The translations under genes were made by a program, and so were the position numbers. From Cenococcum geophilum 1.58 (taxonomy: Eukaryota; Ascomycota; Dothideomycetes; Gloniales; Gloniaceae), in the NCBI GenBank assembly GCA_001692895.1, contig KV748201.1, positions 1,674,001-1,738,000 on the forward strand: DNA of 64,000 bases, written 5' to 3'. Position 1 is the stretch's first letter. Every line of letters begins with the position of its first letter. The notes below the pieces were generated by a model. It was not told the origin of the DNA. It worked only from the letters and a program-made list of their open reading frames with translations, and did not search any database. Below are positions 10,430-20,517 of this stretch, in pieces.

Positions 10430-11700
10430 CCTATCTCCGCCCTATAGGTAAGGATGCCTTATAAAATTGCTAAGAGATTTCTAGGGTACTTATAAAGGAG
10501 CGTGCTCTAAGCAAGAGGTTTTAAAGGTAATAGTAAGTTAGCCAAAAAAGTCGTTTATAAGTAAGTTTTAAAAAGAGGTACTAAATTAGGCCTGCCTTAG
10601 AGCCTTAGCATTTATAGCAGGTCTATTTAAATAGTTAAATCTAGGAAGATGTTTTTATCTACTATTAAATCCTAGGTCTAACTATTTACGGCGGTAAGCT
10701 ACCTAGGGTATAACTTTAATAGGTGGTTTTTATTGTATTTAGAGCATGCGTAGCGGTAATAATATAGATCTTCTCTATAAGCCTATTAGTTGTTTTAGCT
10801 GTAATAGGGCTTACTAGAGGGGAGAAAAAGGGAGGTATTCTTTTATAATCTTTTTAATGCTATACTATGGACTTTAAGTCCCTAGCTCTATGCCTTTATA
10901 TTAGCTACCCAGTAGTATAGGGCCTTAAACTAAGTAGGTATATCCTAGTTACTAGGCTTAAGCTAATTACAATCTATAATATACCTATAGTAGTTAAGTG
11001 TAAGGTCTAGGATAGAGGTCTAGTTATAGGTTACGGAGTAGTTACGGATCTTATTTATCTAGAGCAACATTCTTATATAGAGGTTGGTTGGGTATATATA
11101 GAGAGTGCTTATAATTACTATATAGTTCGTAAATCCAGTAAACTAAATCTCCTTATTCTTATAGACCTTATAGCTAGTAGTAGGTCTCTTTAAAACAAGC
11201 TTTCCGTTTTTAATAGTAGCTATATTAGAAAGGTCTAGGCGGCTAGAGTATACCTATAAATAGGCTAGGTTCTCTAGGTAAAAGGATCCTTTCTATATAT
11301 TATAAAGGTCTCTTTTAGCTAGGCTAGGGAGGTTAAACTTAAGCGTGCCTAAGCCTTCTAGTAGGTTATAGGACTTACCTAGTTTATCTGCCTTAGCAGT
11401 AAAGGTATACTTTAGTAGAGTAAGCTGCTTTAGAGCGGTTAGCCTTGCCTAGTAAAACTCCTCTTTCTATTCCGTCTTTTAGATCTATACCTATTCCTCT
11501 TACTCTCTCTTTTAAATCTCTAGGTTATAGAGTTATTAGGCCCTCTTATCTTATTTCCTAGCTCTTTCTTCTTCTAAAGATAAAACTATAGTATATTTAG
11601 TAGATAGGATAGTTATAGATAAGGAGGTAGATAATAGGGCGGTTAAGCGAGGAGTTTTTAAACGGGTGCTATTAGCTAGAAAGTTAGTTATAGGCCTTAA
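10430..11700 (-). pseudogene. Upstream gag-like ORF remnant, left Ngaro-like copy
   Basis: Inverted copy of 13230-14500. It is the first ORF of the element, between A1 and the RT. No domain is recognised. Position and the long Glu/Lys-rich early part suggest a gag-like protein, but that is inference. Confidence 0.4.
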
Positions 11701-11752
11701 TAATTATCGCTATTATAAACACTAATCGTAAGTAATCTATAATAAAAAGAAC

Positions 11753-11855
11753 AACCTATTAAGTGCAGTTATAAGCGATAATGTTATTAACCGTGTTAAA
11801 TATCTGGTTAAATACCTAAGTTATAGGGTTTTCGGCTAAGCAATATATAGACACA
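11753..11855 (-). repeat. Split direct repeat A1, left Ngaro-like copy
   Basis: Direct repeat of A2 (7047-7149) and inverted relative to A1 of the right copy (13079-13183). It marks the 5' boundary of the left element. The bases from 11856 on do not continue the match. Confidence 0.8.
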
Positions 11856-11873
11856 TAACACATCTCTTTAATT

Positions 11874-11972
11874 CCGGTAGTTAGCGCAGCCACTCCCACA
11901 CAGGCTTTTTGTAGGGGAGATTTTAGTATTTTTGCTATTTAGGGGAAAGTTAATAAAACACGCTAACCACGG
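11874..11972 (+). repeat. 100-bp MITE-like repeat, copy 1
   Basis: Bounded by CCGGTAGTTAGCG at the left and CGCTAACCACGG at the right, so it has short terminal inverted repeats of its own. It recurs inverted at 12530-12629 with mostly transition differences. A GTTAATAAAACACGCTAAC-type segment is shared. Non-coding. Confidence 0.6.
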
Positions 11973-12529
11973 GATACGCTAGGATGCTGTATATCATTTA
12001 CGAGGCTAAGCCCTAAAAGATAAAAGACTTAAGCAGAACGATAGAATGGGACCAACCATCGCGTCAAGATTGAGGGCGTGGGCGGCCCGTGTCCCGTCTG
12101 GCCGGTATTATTAGGTGGAAGGCAACGGTTGGATAGAGTGAATTTTCTCTAATAAGAGCAGAAGTTCTTAGTTAAGGGAAACTACTTTTCTAGGAAGAGT
12201 TTAGTATATAAGTTCCCTTTAAAAGCGGCGGGCTAAAGGTAGTAGATATATAGACTAGACAAGTTACTACAGCATATTTATAAATACTAAGGGATAGACT
12301 TATATAGGCCGAAGGAATAACAGATATAGTTATAGGCCCCTATAGTACGAACGGATTTTATTGCTTTTTGTAACAGAGTAGTGCTATAGAGCAGTGATAA
12401 AATATATACGAACTAGGAGGACTACTATTAAGTATAACCTATAGACTTAGTAGTAACGCTTAGCTAGTAACGTCCGCAGACTCGCCCGACCCTTAGAGAC
12501 AGCCGTATAACTACAGCCTCCTAGCGCAT

Positions 12530-12629
12530 CCGGTAGTTAGCGTGTTTTATTAACTTTCCCTTAAATAGTAGAAGTACCAAAACTTCCCCTATAAAAAGGC
12601 CGTACAGATATAGCTGCGCTAACTACCAG
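12530..12629 (-). repeat. 100-bp MITE-like repeat, copy 2 (inverted)
   Basis: Starts CCGGTAGTTAGCGTG and ends GCGCTAACTACCAG. It is the reverse complement of 11874-11972. Alternatively the two copies are the long terminal inverted repeats of one ~756-bp element. Confidence 0.6.
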
Positions 12630-12933
12630 AATTGAAGAGACGCTATAGGACAGCCGTTAAGCTATAGGAGAAGAATATACGACCGGGAGATTATATCTAG
12701 ATTAGGTTACGGCCTGCGGATAAGACAGCTAGAGCGAGGAAGGAGAATGGGCCATCCGATCCTTGGAGACGGTCTTAAAACAGACGCTTAACTAGGCCAG
12801 CCAGTTACCCACAGGCTCCGCAGCAGGCTCCGCAGTAAGTGTAGAATATTCGACTAAGAGACAGTTAAGTTCTAAGGTAGGGGAGGGGACGCAGGTGACG
12901 GCCGTATAAAAGATTTCTATTTGTCTACTTAAC

Positions 12934-12987
12934 TACGGAGGACGTCCCAGAAAGAGATTTCTTCTTCCTTTTTAGGACGGGTGGTTA
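12934..12987 (-). repeat. 54-bp inverted repeat, arm 1
   Basis: TACGGAGGACG... to ...CTTTTTAGGACGGGTGGTTA. Its reverse complement is at 18150-18202, on the far side of the right Ngaro-like element. The two are inverted relative to each other and lie just outside that element. Confidence 0.65.
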
Positions 12988-13078
12988 GTCCCCTAACTAA
13001 ACAAGGGATAACACGCTAAAGTTATAGGGGCTTTATCCCCTAAGCGACTAAGCTTAGGGCACCCTAAGTCTTAAATAT

Positions 13079-13183
13079 TGTGTGTCTATACATTGCTTAG
13101 CCGAAAACTTTGCAACTTAGGTATTTAACCAGATATTTAACATGGTTAATAATATTATCGCTTATAACTGCACTTAATAGGTT
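13079..13183 (+). repeat. Split direct repeat A1, right Ngaro-like copy
   Basis: TGTGTCTATACATTGCTTAG through AACTGCACTTAATAGGTT. Direct repeat of A2 at 17771-17877. Confidence 0.8.
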
Positions 13184-13229
13184 ATTCTTTTTATTATAGA
13201 TTGCTTACAATTAGTGTTTATAGTAGCAA

Positions 13230-14500
13230 TAATTATTAAGGCCTATAACCGACTTTCTAGCCAATAGCACCCGTTTAAAAACTCCTCGCTTAACCGCCCT
13301 ATTATCTACCTCCTTATTTATAACCATTTCATCTACTAAATATACTATAGTTTTATCTTTAGAAGAAGAAAAAGCTAGGAAATAAGATAAAAGGGCCTAA
13401 TAACTCTATAACCTAGAGATCTAAAAGAGAGAGTAGGAGAAATAGGTATAGATCCAAAAAATAGAATAGAAAGAGGAGTTTTACTAGGCAAGGCTAGCCG
13501 CTTTAAAGCAGCCTGCTCTACTAGAGTATACCTTTACTATTAAGGCAGATAAACTAGGTAAGTCCTATAACCTACTAAAAGGCTTAGGTACGCTTAAGCT
13601 TAACCTCCTTAGTCTAGCTAAAAGAGACCTTTATAATATATAGAAAGGATCCTTCCGCCTAGAGAACCTAGCCTATTTATAGGTATACTCTAGCCGCCTA
13701 GACCTTTTTAATATGGCTACTATTAAAAATAGAAAGCTTATTTTAAAGAGACCTACTACTAGCCGTAAGGTCTATAAGAATAAGGAGGTCTAGTTTACTA
13801 AATTTATAAACTATATAGTAATTATAAGCACTCTCTATATATGCCTAACTAACCTCTATATAAGAATGTTGCTCTAGATAAATAAGATCCGCGACTACTT
13901 TATAACCTATAACTAGACCTTTATTCTAGACCTCGCGCTTAACTACTATAGGTATATTATAGATTATAATTAGCTTAAGCCTAATAACTAGGACATGCCT
14001 ATTTAGTTTAAGGCCCTATACTACCGGGCAGCTAATATAAAGGCATAGAGCTAGGGACTTAAAGTCTATAGTATAGCATTAAAAAGATCGCGAAAAAATA
14101 CCTTCCCTTCTCTCCCCTTTAGTAAGCCCTATTATAGCTAAAATAACTAGTAGGCTTATAGAGAAGATTTATATTGTTACCGCCACGTATACTCTAAATT
14201 CAATAAAAACCACCTATTAAAGTCGTACCCTAGGTAGCTTACTGCCGTAAGTAGTTAGACCTAGGATTTAATAGTAGATAAAGATATCTTTCTAGATTTA
14301 ACTATCTAGATAGACCTGCTATAGACGCTAAAGCTCTAAGGCAGGCCTAATTTAGTACCTCTTTTTAAAACTTACTTATAAATAACTTTTTTAGCTAACT
14401 TACTATTACCTTTAAGACCTCTTACTTGGAGCACGCTCCTTTATAGGTACCCTAGAAATCTCCTAGTAATTTTATAAAATATCCTCACCTATAGGGTAGA
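13230..14500 (+). pseudogene. Upstream gag-like ORF remnant, right Ngaro-like copy
   Basis: First coding block after A1. No conserved domain is recognised. An acidic/basic, likely coiled stretch near 13350-13460 is followed by a segment rich in Leu. Many RIP stops. The gag-like role is inferred only from position upstream of the RT. Confidence 0.4.
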
Positions 14501-14519
14501 GATAGGTCCCTTATTACCT

Positions 14520-16130
14520 ATACTACCTAATATCTATAAAAACCACCTCTCTTTATATAATAACGAAGACCTTATCTCTAAAAAGATTATTATTAACCTA
14601 GCCCTAGGCTGTATACAGGCCACTAACTCTATAGTTACCTTACCCCTAGGCCTAGTACCTAAGGTAAATAGCGGCTTCCGCTATATTTACGACCTCTCTT
14701 TACCTAAGAGCTTTTTAGTTAATAACTCTATTAACCTAGCCTAGGCAGTACTATACTATACCTAAATAGAGATTATACTAGTATACGTAATTATAGCTAG
14801 TAGAGGCTGCTACCTAGTTAAATAAGACATTAAAGATGCCTTTTAGATAGTGCCCGTTTTAGTACGGTTATATTACCTACTTAGCTTTATCTAGAAGGGA
14901 GTTATATACGTTAAATACTATCTACTATTTAGCTTATAAATAGCCCTATTCTTTTTAACTTATTTACTAAAGGTTTTTACTAAATCCTAGTATAATAGAT
15001 TAACTCCGCTATTAAGCACTACCTTAATAATTTTATATTTGTAGTTAAGTGTCTAACTATACTACTATTACTAAGGGAGGTATACCTTTTAGTTACTAAC
15101 TAGCTAGGGGTACCCCAAAATAATATAAAGAATATTAAAGGTATAGAGGCGGAAGTATTAGGTTATACTATTAACACTATAGTAATAGAGATAAAACTCT
15201 TACTAGCTAAGTAATAGAAAGCTATTAATTAGGTAACTAAAGCCCTTTAAAAGGGCTAGCTATTATTATAGTAAGCCTAATAACTAGCGGGCCGCCTAGT
15301 ATAGTGTATAAGAGTTATCTACCTTAGGCGTTTATACTCTCGCTCCTTATAAAACTTTATAATAAAATAGCTTACTAGGTTATTAAAAAATATACCCTAG
15401 TGCCTCCCCCTAGAGCTAAAAGAAGACCTTAACCTCTAGCTTAAGGTTCTTATATTAAGTAACGGTATACTATTTTTTAATAATAAGAAGAGGCCGTAGT
15501 TTTACTTATTTACTAATACCTTATTACTTAAAGGCTATAAAGGCTTCTACTTTAGCGGAGAGAACGGCCACTAGCCTAATTATATAGCTTCCCTACCCTA
15601 GGCTTAGGCCTTTAGCTATTATCCCCTACTAGACTAAGCGGATAACTATATTAACCTAAAAAAGATATATACTATTACGAAGGTATTTAAAAAGTAGTTA
15701 TTAGTTTAGCGGTATAGGTCTTTTTATATTTATATAGATAATATAGTTACTTATAGTGGTATCTAGAATAATATTATAAAAGGTTCTAGAAACTAATTAC
15801 TTTAAGAGATACTTATATCCTTAATAATAAATAATATTACTATAATAACTATATAGGTCTCTAGCGCTAATAATAGGCTTACTAATACTTTTTCGCGATT
15901 TAACTATAAGAAATTATTATTACTATGCCCTAAGTAGTAAATAAATAACGGCTTCTTACCGGATAAATAACGGCTTCTTACTAAATAAAGGACGGCTTCT
16001 TACTAGATAAATAAAGGCTTCTTACTAGAAAAATAATATCTCTTCTTTAAGTGGCTGCTAACTCTTACAGTTAACCTAGAGTTATTTAATTAACCTCTCC
16101 TAACCTTCTAGAGTAAGATTAGTAGGTTTT
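14520..16130 (+). pseudogene. Reverse transcriptase-RNase H remnant, right Ngaro-like copy
   Basis: DIRS/Ngaro-type RT: visible motifs are LPLGLVPKV and FRYIYDLS (about 14640-14700), a D-I-K-D-A-F motif (about 14825-14845), and the catalytic box as YLNN (15020-15031), where YLDD/YLDN is expected. RNase H follows, with an I-Y-I-D-N-I-V-T-Y-S-G motif around 15730-15765. Multiple stops from Gln and Trp codons. It would have copied the element RNA into DNA. Confidence 0.75.
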
Positions 16131-16139
16131 ATTACTTAT

Positions 16140-17060
16140 ATAGCATAGCTTATCAGCCAATATAAAAAAAGGCTACTCCTCCGCTATTAAGAGCTAGGAG
16201 GCCTTCTTAGCCTTAAACGGTTTATTACCGTATCTAGCTAAAAAAAAATAAACTTAGGGAAGTAGATTACCTAATAAGCGTTTAGTATAGCCGCCCCTTT
16301 AATAAGTAGGATTAAGCCAGAAACCCTCTCTAACTATATCTCTATAATTTAATCTTATTATATAGACCTAGGTTACTTAATCGCCGCCTTTAAAGACTAT
16401 ATTATTAAAAGGGCCTTAGCAGGGGCTATATTACTATTCCCATTTACTAAAAAGACTAAACTACCAATTATAAAGGATATTTTAGATAAGATTATTACCT
16501 CTAAACCCTATAAGGCGGATATAAATATAGACGCGGTATTTATAATAGTATTTATAGGTTTCCTATATATAGGAGAGATTACGTACCTAAATAGGAAAGC
16601 TAAGAACTTTAGCACTATAAGGGCCCTTTATAATAATATTAGGATCCCCTAACGGCTATTTAATAATCTTCTACCTAAAACGGAGCAAGATAGATAAAAC
16701 CTATAGTGGCGTTAATATCTAGATTACCGCTATGCTAGGAGATTATCTATACCCTATAGCCGTAATAATACAGTTATTTAACTATAACCCCTAGCCTCTA
16801 TTAGATCTATTATTTAGCATTAATAATAAAGCATTTTCGGCGCTAGTAGTATATAAGATTCTATTAACCTACCTAGCCGCTGGTGGTATTTTACCTAACA
16901 GCTACTCTAACCACTTCTTTTATAGGGGTATAGTATAGTATACGTATAATTATGGCTTTATAGAGTTATAAATAGCGTAGTTAGATTAATAGATATTAAA
17001 TATAGTAAAACTTTACTATAACACCTTAGAAACTAAATAACTTTAATTAAACTTAAACTT
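16140..17060 (+). pseudogene. Tyrosine recombinase (YR) remnant, right Ngaro-like copy
   Basis: Frame segments include D-L-G-Y-L-I-A-A-F-K-D-Y (about 16370-16405), G-F-L-Y-I-G-E-I-T-Y-L (about 16558-16590), a box reading N-H-F-F-Y-R-G (His codon at 16912), where YRs have H-x-x-R, and K-L-Y-Y-N-T-L-E-T-K near 17007-17037, which supplies the C-terminal Tyr. Phage-integrase fold inferred. RIP stops throughout. Presence of a YR after RT-RNase H separates this from LTR elements, which use a DDE integrase. Confidence 0.75.
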
Positions 17061-17119
17061 CTAGCGGAGCATACTTATACTAGCTAGGGAAGCCTAATAT
17101 AGGGACTCTATACTTTCTA

Positions 17120-17590
17120 TTATAGGACTACCCTATAATACCTTATATACGCTACCTACCGCATTCTGCCGTAATCTACCGCATTCTACTATATTCTGCC
17201 TACTACTATAAGATTATTTTATATTCGTAACACCTATAATATTAGCAATATCTATAACCTCTACTAAGTTCTATTAAGTCTACCAAATTCTGCTAAATTC
17301 TACTAAGTTTGCCAAATTTTATAAAATTCTACTAAATTTACTAAATTCTGCTAAATTCTACTAAGTTTACTAAATTTTATAAAATTCTGCTAAATCTACT
17401 AAATTCTGCTAAATTCTACTAAGTCTGCTAAATTCTGCTAGGACTATAGTAACTTATTAACTAAGTAACTAAGTTAACGATATATACCTATTCTCCTTAC
17501 TTCCTTACTTTCTTTCCTTATATAATATCTTAATTTTATTACATAATTTATACTATGGAAATCGCTCCCGTTTTAACCTAATTCTTTATA
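17120..17590 (-). repeat. Gypsy A-type LTR-like segment inside the right Ngaro-like copy
   Basis: Reverse complement of 7340-7816, with the TTCTGCTAAA/TTCTACTAAG minisatellite at about 17270-17440. It lies between the recombinase remnant and B1, as in the left copy, so it was present before the two copies separated. Confidence 0.65.
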
Positions 17591-17613
17591 GGTAGTAAGC
17601 GCTTCGCTAGTAG

Positions 17614-17770
17614 GCACTAGGTAGAATTTAGGCCAGATCTTTAAAGTTTAGGCCTAAAAAGCCTTATAAACGCTAGGATATTGCCTAAATCCCGCCCTAT
17701 AGGCCTACACCCTCTATAATTAATATATTTAAAATAGACTATAACCTATTTATGCCATATAAGAGATAGA
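17614..17770 (+). repeat. Split direct repeat B1, right Ngaro-like copy
   Basis: Matches B2 at 17971-18127, with shared AGGCCTAAAAAGCCTTATAA and ATCCCGCCCTATAGGCCTA. Confidence 0.8.
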
Positions 17771-17877
17771 TATTACGTGTTTATACATTACTTAGCCGAA
17801 AACCCTATAACTTAGGTATTTAACTAGATGTTTAACACGGTTAATAATATTATTGCTTACAACTATACTTAATAGGT
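17771..17877 (+). repeat. Split direct repeat A2, right Ngaro-like copy
   Basis: Direct repeat of A1 (13079-13183), directly abutting B1. Confidence 0.8.
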
Positions 17878-17970
17878 CGTTCTTTTTACCTACCTACCCC
17901 CCTTATAATGTATATTAGATTAGTTACTTACAGTCCTATTTAGGTCTAGCAGCGGGCTATCCCATTAGGG

Positions 17971-18127
17971 GCACCGGGTAGAATTTAGGCCAGATCTTCA
18001 AAGTTTAGGCCTAAAAAGCCTTATAAACGCTAGGATATCGCCTAGATCCCGCCCTATAGGCCTATACCCCCCATAATCAATATATTTAAAATGGACTATA
18101 ACCTATTCGTGCCATACGAGAGATAGA
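17971..18127 (+). repeat. Split direct repeat B2, right Ngaro-like copy
   Basis: Direct repeat of B1, preceded by the CAGCGGGCTATCCCATTAGG spacer that also appears at the outer end of the left copy. It ends at GAGAGATAG, after which the sequence becomes composition-normal. Confidence 0.8.
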
Positions 18128-18149
18128 GGGCTGTTAAAAACAGGGAGCT

Positions 18150-18202
18150 TACCGCCCGTCCTAAAAAGGAAGGAGAAATCTCTTTCCAGGCCGTCCTCCG
18201 TA
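18150..18202 (+). repeat. 54-bp inverted repeat, arm 2
   Basis: TACCGCCCGTCCTAAAAAGG through CCGTCCTCCGTA, inverted relative to 12934-12987. It may be a MITE end or a remnant of an element that once enclosed the right Ngaro-like copy. Confidence 0.6.
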
Positions 18203-18279
18203 CTGTATTTCCTAAAGCTCCTTTCTTGTTTGCTTTCTTAATCGCGACGCGACGACCTGCCGCAAAGATGTTAGCTTAG

Positions 18280-18345
18280 CTCACCGCCTGTTACCGAGCC
18301 AATAGCTATTTTTCATCCGGGGATGGAAAATCCTGATTGGTCCAT
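18280..18345. repeat. Dispersed CCAAT-flanked palindromic motif, copy 1
   Basis: CCAATAGCTATTTTTCATCC followed by GGATGGAAAATCCTGATTGG forms an imperfect palindrome with CCAAT at each end. RIP-altered relatives lie at about 50490-50560 and 54570-54640. The flanks also share GCAAAGATGTTAG and CACCGCC-like segments. Function unknown. Confidence 0.6.
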
Positions 18346-20180
18346 TCAGCAGTAGAGCCGGCAGAACTTTACACCGCCCCTAGAATTTGATGATGCGCCA
18401 GCTGTATGATGAGAACGGTATTAAGAGCCTCAATTGATTGCACGGATATAGAACCGATTGTATGATGCAGAGCCAGACGCAGAGCCTTAATCGAACGACT
18501 GTACGGAAACCTTGATCAGTCGAACGACTGCACAGAAGCCACGACTAGTCGAAGAACCGAATTAAGCCAGAGCCTTGATATCAGCACGTCACCGTTACTG
18601 AATCAAATCAGTCGAATGTTGTTAAGTTAGAGCCTTCGACCGGGCCGACCTTATTCCTTAATCGAACGATAATTCATCGCAGCACGACTGTCACTGCCAT
18701 CCGAATTCAGTACTGCGCCAGCTGTACGATGAGAACGGACGCCGCGGCAAGGAAGGGACCTATATAAGGATTACAAGATGAACAGGAATTAGACGTACAG
18801 GAGCCAGCGCTTTCTCTTAAAGGTGGCCTTGATGAAGGACTATATTGTGGATATAAGGATAAGGGATATGCGACGGAGGTAGTTATAATAACCGAGAAGC
18901 TGCCACTGGATGGTTTTGAAGGACGACTCTAACGAAGCGCGGAGTCAGCAGGGCAATGATAAAGAGACTAGAAGCAGAAAATAGTCCTAAGAAAGTTCTT
19001 AAGCCGGAAGAAGATTAAGGATATATGAGCGTACTGCCGGTAACGGGGGCAAAGGAGCAGCCGCAAAAGCCTAAGGATATGCCGAAAGAGTTAAAAGCAA
19101 GGACGGCCTAGAAAGGGAAGAAAGCAGCTATAAAAGACGTCCTAGAAAAGCACCGGGCCTGCGAAAATAGTCTACTAGAAGCTGCTAGTTATACTTACGA
19201 GGGAGGAAGTCTTAAGATAAGTCTCTGGATTAGACGTCTAGTAGATACCGAGAGCCTTAATTGACTGCATAGATACAGAACTTTGACCGAACGACTGCGC
19301 AGCTAGAGTCTTGATTGATTGTCTACGGATGCGGAGCTCCGATCGAACGTCTGCACGGGAGCTTAACTGAACACCTATGGGTGCAGAGCCCAGGTTGTAC
19401 GTATAGCAGAAGACACCTTGGGTTAAGCCAGGGCCTTAGTTAGATCTTGATTAATTGGACGTCGCATGCAGTTAAGTCGGATTAACCAGAGCTTTTAGCC
19501 GGGCCGACCTAATACCCTATTTAAACGTTAATCGATTGTACGTTGTCGCAGCTAAATTGAATTAGTCACCCATTACCGACCGACTAGATATCTTTGACCG
19601 CCAGCAAAAGATACTAGATATTAGCGCGGGCAGTAGAGTAGGCAGGCACTAGGCCTAACTGGGGCTAATTAGCGTCTTAGAGCCTCTGCGAGGGCTTCTT
19701 CCCTTAACTGCCCCCCCCTTATTGATCGATTGCCACCCGTCTTGACGCCCGCGGATTAGTTAACTAGAACGATCTTTCCTATAGATATAGATACGGAGCT
19801 TTACACGGAGTCTCACACGGAGTTGTATACGGACGGAGCATACGGGTGCGGGGCCTTGATTGGATAATAGTACGGTAGCTTGACTGGGCGCCTATATATG
19901 CGAAGTCTTGATCGAACGGCAGATGCGGAGCCTGGACCGATCGTACGTTTACACGGAAGTTTTGATCAATGGTCTACGGATGCAAAGCCTCAGCCGTGCA
20001 TGTAGCAGAAGACACCTTGAGTTAAGCCAAGGCCTTATTAAATCTTGATTAGCTAAACGCCGTCTCCAAATTTAAATTAGGACAATCAGAACCTTTGACC
20101 GGGCCGACTTTCTACCTTAATCGAGGGACCAAACGATTAGTAGCAGCACGTCGTCGCCGACCGACAAGACAGTTTCGACT

Positions 20181-20420
20181 TGTCGACCTGAATCGGAGTT
20201 CCTTACTACCATCGTAATACTGTCTGACGACCTAGATCGTCTATACGAACTATGTCTTAGTTGTCTCTCAACTTATGACCAAATGTCTCATCGAATGTCT
20301 CATTACCTATTTTCTATTACCTATTTTGACTCAGTTGTCTAGACCTACCTAGTGTATATAAAGAGCTTCTAGAGCCCTTATTAATAGACAGAGTTCTTAT
20401 TCCTAATCGTCCGTTCAACA
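20181..20420 (+). repeat. 5' LTR of truncated Copia element
   Basis: Begins TGTCGACCTGAATCGG and ends CCGTTCAACA (termini TGTYGA.../...TCAACA). It contains GTATATAAAGAGCTTCTAGA and AATAGACAGAG, as in the solo LTR at 3578-3801. Moderate RIP. Confidence 0.75.
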
Positions 20421-20431
20421 GTTATGAGCCC
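20421..20431 (+). other. Primer-binding site complementary to the initiator tRNA-Met anticodon arm
   Basis: GTTATGAGCCC directly follows the LTR. It is the reverse complement of GGGCUCAUAAC in the anticodon stem-loop of eukaryotic initiator tRNA-Met. This is the half-tRNA priming arrangement known for Drosophila copia and yeast Ty5. The RIP-altered equivalent GTTATAAGCCC follows the 5' LTR of the Copia element at 29767. Confidence 0.7.
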
Positions 20432-20517
20432 GGGCCGTCTACTGCATCATCTTTAATTCCAAAGCCTTTATTCCTATTAATTTCAATTATTATCTTAATT
20501 ATAGACAATCACCCACA

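Larger units (their letters stand above)
6798..11855 (-). mobile_element. Ngaro-like tyrosine-recombinase retrotransposon, left copy
   Basis: Read on the minus strand the order is A1 (11855-11753), body, B1 (7313-7155), A2 (7149-7047), short spacer, B2 (6956-6798). A1/A2 and B1/B2 are pairwise near-identical direct repeats. This split direct-repeat order is the hallmark of Ngaro/PAT-type YR retrotransposons. The body encodes a DIRS/Ngaro-type reverse transcriptase-RNase H and a tyrosine recombinase, all RIP-damaged. It is an inverted copy of 13079-18127. Subclass (Ngaro versus other DIRS-order elements) is inferred from repeat layout. Confidence 0.8.
11856..13078. other. 1.2-kb spacer between the two head-to-head Ngaro-like elements
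   Basis: Less RIP-degraded than the arms, with normal-composition patches (about 12040-12110 and 12700-12900). It holds two inverted 100-bp repeats (11874-11972, 12530-12629), an 11-bp tandem duplication of CAGGCTCCGCAG type near 12810-12835, and one arm of a 54-bp inverted repeat (12934-12987). No gene was recognised. Confidence 0.6.
13079..18127 (+). mobile_element. Ngaro-like tyrosine-recombinase retrotransposon, right copy
   Basis: Order: A1 (13079-13183), body, B1 (17614-17770), A2 (17771-17877), spacer, B2 (17971-18127), the split direct-repeat layout of Ngaro-type elements. The body runs from a gag-like ORF through RT-RNase H to the tyrosine recombinase, all on the plus strand. Near mirror image of 6798-11855; coordinates of matching points sum to about 24930. 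Differences between copies are mostly transitions. Confidence 0.8.
18128..20180. repeat. Composition-normal region of degenerate higher-order repeats
   Basis: Three related blocks (about 18410-18710, 19250-19580, 19850-20165) are built from variants of a roughly 30-bp unit like GAGCCTTGATCGAACGACTG. Each closes with GACCGGGCCGACCT-type sequence followed by a TTAATCGA motif. A 25-bp segment (TGCGCCAGCTGTAYGATGAG plus GAACGG) occurs at about 18393 and 18714. No ORF of note. It shows little RIP. Its relation to the adjoining Copia LTR is unknown. Confidence 0.55.

Noticed and set aside
6798-18127. A single giant hairpin element or an assembly-made inverted duplication
   Set aside because: Arms differ at many sites, mostly transitions, and each arm separately has the full A1-body-B1-A2-B2 order, so two elements explain it better. 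An assembly error cannot be fully excluded without reads.
18128-20180. Protein-coding gene in the composition-normal stretch
   Set aside because: No long open frame, and the three repeated blocks explain the sequence pattern better than coding constraint.
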